NCBI RefSeq assembly: GCF_001500125.1
Contig: NZ_LQIV01000027.1
Location: forward strand, 1 to 38,070
DNA from: Mycobacterium sp. IS-1742
GTDB taxonomy: Bacteria > Actinomycetota > Actinomycetes > Mycobacteriales > Mycobacteriaceae
Direction: 5' to 3'
DNA length: 38,070 bases
A program made the position numbers and the translations under genes. Within the stretch, counting starts at the first letter, position 1; each line of letters begins with the position of its first letter. A model generated the notes under the pieces. The model was not told the origin of the DNA and made no database searches. It saw only the letters and a program-made list of their open reading frames with translations. Shown piece after piece: positions 1-7,900 of this stretch.

Positions 1-37
1 ATACCAACCCCCACCACCCACCACCAACTAGCTCGGG

Positions 38-1333
38 TCAGCTGTTTGCGGAGTTGTGGCGGCTTATCGCGGCGTCGCAGTCGGCCTGCGACTGGTTCGT
101 CTGCTCCATGCAGACCCGCACGTTGGCCGCGTCGGGGTTCGTTCCCGCGGGGACGGACGGGCTGTCGAACTCGCCCTGGTACTTCGACCAGATCGTCTCG
201 TTCGTATCGGTCAGTCTGGCGCAGTAGGCGGGGGTACCGGTGGGCGTCACGCCGGCCGCGCCCATCGTCGCGCAGTCCGCGCCGACGACCACCACCGGAA
301 GCGCCGGCGCCGTGTTCGTCGTGGTGTCGTCGCGCTGGAGGAACCAGAACACCGCGGCCGCCGCCAGGACCGCCGCCGTCACCGCCGCGGCGGCGACCGG
401 GAGCACCCGCGACCGCCGCCGGGGCGTGACCGGTTTGGCGTGGCGGGGCAGCGCGGCCGCCTTGGACGACACCGTCTCCATGGCCGCGTCGTCACTGCCG
501 ATGCGGTGCTCGAGTGCTCGCGCGAAGTCGACGCACTTGTCGAACCGCTTGTCCGGGGCCTTCGCCAGCGCCCGGCCGAACACCGGACCGAGGCCGGACA
601 GCTCGGGGCGCACCGTGCCGATCGCCGGCGGGTCGGAGGTCAGATGCGCACTGATCACTACAGCCGGGTTGCTGTGGGTGAACGGCGGTGTGCCGGTGAG
701 GAGTTGGTATGCGGTCGCGGCGAGGGCGTACTGATCGGCCCGGCCGTCGATGTCATCGCCGCGCAGCTGCTCGGGGGCGGCGTAAGCGACGGTGCCCACG
801 GTCATGTTGGTCCCGGTCAGCCCGCTGGCGTCCCCGGCCTGACGGGCGATGCCGAAGTCGGCCAGCATCGCACGCTCGTCGGGCGAGCCGGGATTGGCGA
901 TGAGGATGTTCGCGGGTTTCACGTCGCGGTGGTACAGGCCGCGCTCGTGGGCGTGGTCGAGTGCCGAGGCGACAGCGGTGATGATGCGGGCGACCACGTC
1001 CGGCGGCATACCGTGCGGATAGCGCTCGGCGAGCAGCCGGGCCGCGTCGGTGCCCTGCACGAAGTCCATCGAGATCCACAGCAGGCCTTGGAAGTCGCCC
1101 CGGTCGTGCACCGACACGATATGGGGATGCCACAGCGTGGCGGCGAGGTCGGCCTCGCGCTGGAACCGCTGGCGGTACTCGTCGTCGGCCGAGACCGCGG
1201 CCGTGAGCACCTTGAGCGCGTCCTGGCGCGGCAGCCGTGGATGCTGCGCCAGGTACACCTCGCCCATACCGCCGTGTCCGAGGGAACGCAGGATCGTGTA
1301 CCCGGCGATCACCTCGCCTTCCGCAAGCGGCAT
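38..1333 (-). CDS. Membrane serine/threonine protein kinase (PknF-like class)
   Basis: 431 residues. The N-terminal Hanks-type kinase domain (about 11-275) has the glycine loop GHGGMGEVYLA, the invariant Lys41, the catalytic loop HRDVKPAN (Asp137), DFG at 159-161 and APE near 186-188, so it should phosphorylate cytoplasmic Ser/Thr targets. A basic stretch (303-309) precedes one membrane helix (about 310-332). The roughly 98-residue C-terminal part should lie outside the membrane and has four cysteines (354, 371, 409, 419), possibly two disulfides; I do not recognise it as PASTA. The ATG at 1333 lies 45 bases after the DHFR-family gene. The sensed ligand is unknown. Kinase assignment is firm; the exact Pkn orthologue is not. 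Confidence 0.93.
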   Translation of the reverse strand: MPLAEGEVIAGYTILRSLGHGGMGEVYLAQHPRLPRQDALKVLTAAVSADDEYRQRFQREADLAATLWHPHIVSVHDRGDFQGLLWISMDFVQGTDAARLLAERYPHGMPPDVVARIITAVASALDHAHERGLYHRDVKPANILIANPGSPDERAMLADFGIARQAGDASGLTGTNMTVGTVAYAAPEQLRGDDIDGRADQYALAATAYQLLTGTPPFTHSNPAVVISAHLTSDPPAIGTVRPELSGLGPVFGRALAKAPDKRFDKCVDFARALEHRIGSDDAAMETVSSKAAALPRHAKPVTPRRRSRVLPVAAAAVTAAVLAAAAVFWFLQRDDTTTNTAPALPVVVVGADCATMGAAGVTPTGTPAYCARLTDTNETIWSKYQGEFDSPSVPAGTNPDAANVRVCMEQTNQSQADCDAAISRHNSANS

Positions 1334-1339
1334 GCGCGA

Positions 1340-1345
1340 ATCCTA
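1340..1345 (-). promoter_or_regulatory. Possible -10 box before the kinase
   Basis: The minus strand reads TAGGAT, matching the mycobacterial TAnnnT -10 pattern, six bases before the kinase ATG, as in a leaderless promoter. The same bases contain AGGA, which could equally be a weak ribosome site, so the call is ambiguous. Confidence 0.22.
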
Positions 1346-1378
1346 TGCGCCCGCGCCTTTGCGGGTGGGAGCGCGGGG

Positions 1379-1989
1379 TCATCGCTGCGCGGACAGGTGC
1401 ACCTTTGCTTCGTCGTAGCCCTGCGCTTGCGGCGCCTCCGCCGGTGCGTATACGAGATTCAGCACGCCCGTGGAGAAGGTCTGCGCCGAGAGCAGCCGCA
1501 GCGGAACCGGCGGGAGGCCGTCGCCGAAGAGGCGTTCACCTCGGCGAACCGCGATGGGATGGACGAGCAGGTGCAGTTCGTCGAGTAGGCCGGCGTCCAG
1601 AAGCTGACGCACCACCGACACCGAGCCGCTCATCGCGATGTCGCTGCCCGGCTCGGACTTCAGTGCTGCCACCGAGTCGGTGAGTTCGCCGGCGAGCTGT
1701 TCGGAGTTTCGCCAGTCGAACCGCAGGGGCTGTCGCGAGACGACGATCTTGCGCATGTCACCGAGTTGCCGGGCGAACTCGGCGTCCTCACCGCCCTCGC
1801 GTTCCCGCTGCGGCCACGCCCCGGCGAAACTGTCGTATGTCCTGCGGCCGAGCAGAACGGTGTCCGCGGAGCCGAGTGTGGCGTCGACGGCGGCGCCCAT
1901 CTCGTCGTTGAAGTACGGGAAGTGCCACTCGTCGGGCGCTTCGACGACCCTTCAAGGGCGATGAACAGTCCGGCTTTGATCTTTCGCAT
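1379..1989 (-). pseudogene. Dihydrofolate reductase-family (RibD C-terminal-like) gene with a one-base frameshift
   Basis: The first residues from the ATG at 1989 read MRKIKAGLFIALEG, the typical first strand of DHFR/RibD-like stand-alone proteins. The next residues of the family (VVEAPDEWHFPYFNDEMG) are encoded one frame away. Minus-strand codons run CTT GAA GGG TCG; adding one G to the GGG (1948-1950) restores a continuous frame of about 203 residues ending at 1379. The downstream frame has a TGA just before the junction, and its first ATG (1900) would lose the first strand. AGGAGG lies ten bases before the ATG at 1989. Later family features include LLGRRTYDSF and MSGSVSVVRQLLDAGLLDEL. It is either a real recent lesion or a sequencing error in a G run. 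It would use NADPH; its substrate is unknown. Confidence 0.8.
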
Positions 1990-2032
1990 GCCGGACAGAC
2001 CTCCTGCGGGCGCGGAATTCATCGCCGGCGCC

Positions 2033-3238
2033 CTACGCCCGGCGCAGCGTCAACAGCGTGATCTCGCTCGGCGCGAAGACCCGGAACGGCGGACCCCAGA
2101 ATCCCGTGCCGCGGCTGGTGTACAGCTGTGTCTTGTCGCCGTGCCTGCTGAGGCCCTGGACCACCGGCTGTTCGAGCCTGACCAGGACGTTGAACGGCCA
2201 CATCTGGCCGCCGTGGGTGTGCCCGGAGATCTGCAGATCGACCCCGGCGCGCACGGCGTGGACGACCTGCTTGGGCTGGTGCGCGAGGAGCAGGACCGGC
2301 AGTGCGCGGTCCGCCCCCGCCAGGGCCGCGTCGAGGTCGGCACCGTGCCCGCGCGTACCGGACCCCGCCGCGGTCGCGTCGTCCACGCCCGCGACGACGA
2401 GGCGGTCGCCCCCGCGCTCGACGACGATGTGGCGGTTGTGCAGGGCCGCCCAGCCGATTCCCTCCATGTAGTCCAGCCAGCCCTGCGCCTCACTGAAGTA
2501 CTCGTGATTGCCGGTGACGTAGACACGGGCCGAGGTGGCGGTCACGTCGGCGAGCGGACCGGCCTGGTTCTCCCGCTGGGTGACGACGCCGTCGGCGATG
2601 TCGCCGACGTGGCAGACGATGTCGGCGCCGAGTTCGTTGACCCGCGCGACCACGGCCGCCGACCATCGGGCGCGGTCGATGGGGCCGTAGTGCGTATCGG
2701 TGATCATCGCCACGCGCATCCCGTCGAGCCCGTGACCGAGTCCGGCGATCCCGACGTCGACCTTCCGGATCCGCGGCACCCGCATCGCCTCGACGTAACC
2801 CCACGCCAGCAGCACCACCGAGACGGCGACCACGGTGAGCGCCACCGCGCGGCCCCGCACCGGATCCTCGACCCCCACGGCGATCAGCACCACCCGCAAC
2901 GCATTGCCGAGCACCGACCAGACGAACAGCACCCAGGCCACGCCCAGCAGCGTGTCCGCGGTGACCGACATCCAGTCCGGGCGGCGGCCACCGCGGCCGT
3001 AGAACACCATCGCCGGCAGCGCGACGAATGCGGCGGCGAAGATCATCGTGCCCGTGACGACGACGGGTGCCGGCCAGGCCGTGCCAGCGGCCAGCAGCGT
3101 CCACCACGGGACGTCGAAGAGCAGCAGCAGGATGGCCGACACGATCGCGGTGCGGCGCCACCGTCGTCGGGTACGGCGTGGGCGGCGGTCCTCGACGACG
3201 TCGGCCGGGACGTCCGTCATCGCGCTTTCGTCAGGCAT
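2033..3238 (-). CDS. Membrane-anchored calcineurin-like metallophosphoesterase (YkuE/YaeI type)
   Basis: 401 residues. About four membrane helices (30-52, 58-80, 94-120, 131-148) are followed by a metallophosphoesterase domain holding all metal-ligand motifs: DTHYG (181-185), GDIADG (from 212), GNHEY (243-247), a lone His320 and GHTHGG (339-344). These bind a two-metal centre for phosphoester hydrolysis, known in related proteins to act on lipid phosphates or nucleotides; the substrate here is unknown. ATG 3238 is used; an in-frame ATG at 3220 is possible. The gene sits 120 bases after accD4 and 43 before the DHFR-family gene. A TAnnnT box eight bases before the ATG suggests its own promoter. 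Confidence 0.9.
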   Translation of the reverse strand: MPDESAMTDVPADVVEDRRPRRTRRRWRRTAIVSAILLLLFDVPWWTLLAAGTAWPAPVVVTGTMIFAAAFVALPAMVFYGRGGRRPDWMSVTADTLLGVAWVLFVWSVLGNALRVVLIAVGVEDPVRGRAVALTVVAVSVVLLAWGYVEAMRVPRIRKVDVGIAGLGHGLDGMRVAMITDTHYGPIDRARWSAAVVARVNELGADIVCHVGDIADGVVTQRENQAGPLADVTATSARVYVTGNHEYFSEAQGWLDYMEGIGWAALHNRHIVVERGGDRLVVAGVDDATAAGSGTRGHGADLDAALAGADRALPVLLLAHQPKQVVHAVRAGVDLQISGHTHGGQMWPFNVLVRLEQPVVQGLSRHGDKTQLYTSRGTGFWGPPFRVFAPSEITLLTLRRA

Positions 3239-3246
3239 ACGACCCG

Positions 3247-3252
3247 ACGGTA
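3247..3252 (-). promoter_or_regulatory. Candidate -10 box for a leaderless metallophosphoesterase transcript
   Basis: The minus strand reads TACCGT (TAnnnT) followed by eight bases and the ATG at 3238. This is the spacing expected when transcription begins at the start codon. No good Shine-Dalgarno sequence is visible at this ATG. Confidence 0.3.
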
Positions 3253-3310
3253 CCGACCGTCACGCACGCCCGGCGAGGCGCGAGGGTGCGCATATGCTGC
3301 GACGGCCGCG

Positions 3311-3331
3311 GCGTGTCGTGTGCAGACACGC
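3311..3331 (-). terminator. Possible hairpin terminator downstream of accD4
   Basis: A perfect 7-bp inverted repeat (GCGTGTC at 3311-3317, GACACGC at 3325-3331) with a 7-base loop lies in the 120-base gap after the accD4 stop codon. It has no T-tract, so termination there is only a possibility. Confidence 0.3.
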
Positions 3332-3358
3332 ACGCTCGCGGGGGAGGGGGTGCGGGGC

Positions 3359-4954
3359 TCAGATCGGGGTGAGGCCGTGCTTACGCTGCACCCGCTGGAT
3401 CTGCTTGTCGCGCAGGAGGCGCATCGACTTGCGCAGCAGCAACCGGGTCTCGTGGGGTTCGATGACCGCATCGATGAACCCACGCTCGGCCGCGATCCAC
3501 GGCGTGGCCATGTTCAGGTTGTAGCCCTCGATGAAGTCGGCGCGGATCTTCTGCACCTCCGGCGCGGTCGGATCCGGGAACCGCTTCACCAGCAGCTGCG
3601 CGGCGCGATCCGCGCCGATCACCGCGATCCGGGCGGTCGGCCAGGCGAAGTTCAGGTCCGCCGAGAGCTGCTTGGAGCCCATCACCGCGTATGCGCCGCC
3701 GTAGGACTTGCGGATCGTGATCGTCACCTTCGGCACGTCGGCCTCGACGACGGCGTTGAGGAACCGCCCACCGCGCTTGATGATGCCGCCCTTCTCCTGC
3801 TCGACGCCCGGCATGAAGCCCGGGGTGTCGACGACGAAGACCAACGGCAGGTTGTAGGAGTCGCAGAAACGGATGAACCGGGCGGCCTTGTCGGACGCCT
3901 CGTTGTCGATCGACCCCGACAGGTGCATCGGCTGGTTGGCGACCACGCCCACCGGGCGGCCGTCGATGCGCGCGAACGCGGTGATGATGGCCTGGCCCTG
4001 ATTGGCCGCGACGTCGAACACGTCGCCGTCGTCGAAGATCCGCAGCAGGATCTCGTGCATGTCGTAGGCCATGTTGTCGGCGTCCGGCACGATCGTGTCG
4101 AGCTCGAGGTCGTGCGGGGTGATCTCCGGTTCCAGGCCGGGGTTGACGACCGGCGCGTCGTCGAAGGTGTTGGCCGGCAGGAACGACAGGTAGTCGCGGA
4201 CGTACTGGAACGCCGCGGCCTCGTCCTCGACCACCTGGTGGATGTTGCCGTAGCGGGCCTGCGCGTCGGCTCCGCCGAGCTCGTCGAGGCTCACGTCCTC
4301 ACCCGTGACGTCCTTGATGACGTCGGGTCCGGTGACGAACATGTAGCCCTGGTCGCGCACCGCGACCACCAGGTCGGTCTGGATCGGTGAATACACCGCA
4401 CCACCGGCGCACTTGCCGAGGATGATCGAGATCTCCGGCACCAGCCCGCGCAGCAACTCGTGGCGGCGGCCCAGTTCGGCGTACCAGGCCAGCGACGTCA
4501 CCGCGTCCTGGATGCGGGCGCCCGCCGAGTCGTTGATGCCGATGATCGGGCAGCCGACCATCGCCACCCACTCCATCAGCTTGGCCACCTTGCGGCCGAA
4601 CATCTCACCGACCGAACCCTGGAACACCGTCTGGTCGTGGCTGAACACCCCGACAGGCCGACCGTCGATGGTGCCGTGGCCGGTGACCACCCCGTCACCG
4701 AACAACGCGTTCGGGTCGCCCGGCGTCTTGGCCAGCGCACCGATCTCCAGGAAGCTCCCCGGATCGAGCAACGCGTGGATGCGGGCCCGGGCGCTGGGCA
4801 GGCCCTTGCGGTCGCGCCGCGCCTTGGCCTTCTCGTCGCCGGGGTCCTTGGCCAGCTCGAGCTTCTCGCGCAGTTCGGCGAGCTTCTCGGCGGTGGTCTG
4901 CTGGTGGGTCGTCGGGGGGTGGGCGGGGGACAGTTCAGCTGGTGCTTCCGTCAC
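3359..4954 (-). CDS. accD4: Long-chain acyl-CoA carboxylase beta subunit AccD4
   Basis: 531 residues, a full-length carboxyltransferase. AccD4, with an AccA3-type biotinylated alpha subunit, carboxylates the long acyl-CoA that becomes the alpha-branch of mycolic acids and supplies Pks13. Two crotonase-like halves are visible: the first with INDSAGARIQD and ILGKCAGGAVYSP, the second with VVDTPGFMPG, RKSYGGAYAVM and PTARIAVIGA. Its GTG start (4952-4954) overlaps the TGA of pks13 by four bases (GTGA), so translation is probably coupled, matching its role as partner in the same condensation. Identity rests on position beside pks13 and fadD32 as well as on sequence; other AccD paralogues lack this context. 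Confidence 0.97.
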   Translation of the reverse strand: MTEAPAELSPAHPPTTHQQTTAEKLAELREKLELAKDPGDEKAKARRDRKGLPSARARIHALLDPGSFLEIGALAKTPGDPNALFGDGVVTGHGTIDGRPVGVFSHDQTVFQGSVGEMFGRKVAKLMEWVAMVGCPIIGINDSAGARIQDAVTSLAWYAELGRRHELLRGLVPEISIILGKCAGGAVYSPIQTDLVVAVRDQGYMFVTGPDVIKDVTGEDVSLDELGGADAQARYGNIHQVVEDEAAAFQYVRDYLSFLPANTFDDAPVVNPGLEPEITPHDLELDTIVPDADNMAYDMHEILLRIFDDGDVFDVAANQGQAIITAFARIDGRPVGVVANQPMHLSGSIDNEASDKAARFIRFCDSYNLPLVFVVDTPGFMPGVEQEKGGIIKRGGRFLNAVVEADVPKVTITIRKSYGGAYAVMGSKQLSADLNFAWPTARIAVIGADRAAQLLVKRFPDPTAPEVQKIRADFIEGYNLNMATPWIAAERGFIDAVIEPHETRLLLRKSMRLLRDKQIQRVQRKHGLTPI

Positions 4955-7900
4955 TTGGCCTCGCTCTCGATCCGGTTGATCGCCTCGCTCATGTGGGCGC
5001 CCACCTTGGCAATGTACGGCTCGTCGATCGCCTGGATGTGCTCACCCCCGATCGGCACGACCTCGAGATCGGCGACGAACTCGCCCCACCCACCGTCGGG
5101 CTTGCGGGTGGCGTACGCGGGCTCGAAGTAGATCGCATCGTCGTGGTACCGGTCGGCCATGTAGAGCGTGACGTGACCGTCGTACGGCTTGATCTCGGCC
5201 GTGTCGATCGCCCGCTGGTCCAGGTAGGACGTGCGCTGGTGCTCGATGATGCCGCCCGGGATCTGCACCCCGCTCTGGCTGACAACGTCGAGCACGAACC
5301 GCACCTGACCCTCGTCGTCAAGCTGCTCGAGTTCCTCGTAGGGGATCTCGGGCACCTCGACGTTGAAGGTGCGCTCGGCGAACCGGGCGTACCGGTCCCA
5401 GCGCTTGCGGGTCTCCTCCTGGGTGCGCGGGATCTCCTCGCCCGGGCGCACGGCGTCGATGAGGCCCACGAAGCGCACATCGGCACCGGCCTGCTTCAAG
5501 CCGATCGCGCACGCGTAGGCCAGCACCCCGCCCAGCGACCAGCCGGCCAGAATGAACGGCCTGCCCTGCTTCTTCTCCCCCGTCGCTTCGCTTGCCCAGC
5601 CGTTGAGCTCCAGCAGCTTGGGCACGTACTCGCGGGCCCGCTCCTCGATGGAGCCCTCGACCCGCTCGATGCCGTACATCGGGGTGTCCGAGGGCAGCCG
5701 CTTGAGCAGCGGCTCGTAGACCACCGTCGAACCGCCCGCGGCGTGGAACACGAACACCGGGATGCTGTTCGAGCCCTCCTGCGGGGCGCGGATCGTGCGG
5801 ACGAAGCCGTCGACCTTGCCGCCCTCGAGGTATTCGCGCACCGTGGTGGACAGTTCCTCGATGGTCTTCGCGCCCGTGACGTCGTCGGCGGTGACGGTGC
5901 CCTCGTCGACGCGTTCGGTGAGCCGTTCGGCGATCTTGGCCGCGGTGGCGTCGTCGATCGTGGGCAGCTCGTTGAAGATGCCGCCCGGCGACTTGCCGGT
6001 GACGATCGCCCACGTCGCGAACGTCACTCGTTCGGCGGCGTCACGCGGCGGCACGTCGGAACCGAGAGCCTCGGTGACGGCCTCCTGGGTCAGCACCTTG
6101 GACGCCGCGGCCACCGTGGACTGCGACGGCTTACCCGGGCCCGACGGATCGGTGGGCGGTGCCGGGATGTTCGCGGCGGGACCCGACGGATCGGTCGGCG
6201 GGGCCGGGATGGCATCTGCGTCGTCGTCCTGCGTGCTCGGTTCAGCCTGCGGATCGGGCACCGGGGTGGTCGCCGTCGTCTCGTTGGCCCCCGACAGCAC
6301 CGCGGCCTGTTCAGCGGCCTGCTCCGAGGCGCCGAGCGGATGCCCCGCGGCGGCCAGCTTCTCCTCGAGCTCGGCGACCGTGGACGCCCCGCCCATCAGC
6401 TCGGCCTGTTCGGCCGCGATCTCCTCGGCGGTCTTGCCCTTCTGCGATTCGGCCAACTGGTCGACCTCGTCGCGGTGCTCGATCGCGTAGACGATGAGCT
6501 GTTCAACGGCGTAGAGGTTGGCGTCACGCACCGCGGTGAGCTGGATCGGCGGCAGGTCGAAGTCGTATTCGACGCGGTTCTTGATTCGCACCGCCATCAG
6601 CGAGTCCAGGCCGAGCTCGATGAGCGGCACCTCCCACGGCAGGTCCTCGGGTTCGTAGCCCATGGCTCCGCCGACGATCAGACCCAACCGGTCGCGCACC
6701 GTCTCACCGGAGTCCGGTGACCACTTGCCCAGTCCCGCGCCGAGATTCGCACCCTGCGTGAGGTTGTCGGACAGGATGGCCGCGTCGTCGGGCTCGGGTT
6801 CACCCGGCGCGAACGACTCCGGCTGTGCGGCAACGGTTCCCGTCGCCACCGCGGCGGGCAGTGCGACCGCGGCGCCGCCGCGGGTGACGATCGCGTCGTA
6901 GACCAGCGTGAACGACTCGTCCATCCGCGCGTGGACCTGCACCGACGCACCGCCGGGGTGGCGGGTCAGCGTGGTCACCAGTCGGGCGCCGTCACCGGGC
7001 ACCGCACGTTGTTCGGCCGCCGTCACCGCGGCATCCGAAAGCACCTGCGAAGCAGCGGATTTCACGAGCGCCGCCAGGGCCTGAGCGTCCACGGCGCCGC
7101 GCGGCGAGTACTCCCACACGTGCCTGCCGTCCGGGGTGGCGACGTGACTGCCCGGCATGACACCGGCGTTGTCACCGCTGAAGCGCACGTCGAGCCAGTG
7201 CGGCTTACGCCGGAACCGCGTCGGCGGGATGTTGGCGTAGTCCAGCGCACCGGCCAGCCCGCGCGAGCGGCGCGGGAACAGCGTGCGCATGTCGAGGTCG
7301 TGGCCGTGGACGAACAACTGCGCCATGGCCGCGGTCATCGAGTCGACCTCGTCCTGCTTGCGGGCCAGCGTCGCGATGAGCTGCCCCTCGTGCAGCCCCG
7401 CCGACATCGTCGTGAGCCCGACCTGCATGAGCGCCACCGGATTCGGGGCGAGTTCGAGGAACGTGGTGTGGCCGTTGTCGACCGCGTTGCGGATGCCGTG
7501 GGTGAAGTAGACGCTGTGGCGCAGCCCCTTCTTCCAGTAGTCCACGTCGTGGATCGGGTCGCTGCCCGCACGCAGGAACTTGCCCTCGTGCACCGTCGAG
7601 TAGTAGCCGATCTGCAACGGGTGCGGCGTGATGCCGATCAGTTCGGCGGCCAGCTCGCCGAGCAGCGGATCCATCTGCGAGGTGTGGCTGGCGCCCTTGG
7701 TCTGGAACTTGCGGGCGAACTTGCCCTCCTGCTCGGCCCGGGCGATGATCGCGTCCACCTGCTCGGGCGGGCCGCCGATCACGGTCTGGGTCGGGGCGGC
7801 GTAGACGCACACCTCGAGATCGGGGTAGTCGGAGAACACCGTCTTGATCTCGTCGGCGGAGTACTCCACCAGCGCCATCAACCGGATGTACTCGCCGAAC

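Noticed and set aside
1..37. CCACC-rich stretch at the left edge as a repeat or array
   Set aside because: It is only about 28 bases of imperfect simple sequence and cannot be judged at the window edge.
1766..4390. An 874-residue plus-strand frame over the metallophosphoesterase and accD4
   Set aside because: It is a shadow of two real minus-strand genes, with low-complexity Arg/Asp/His composition.
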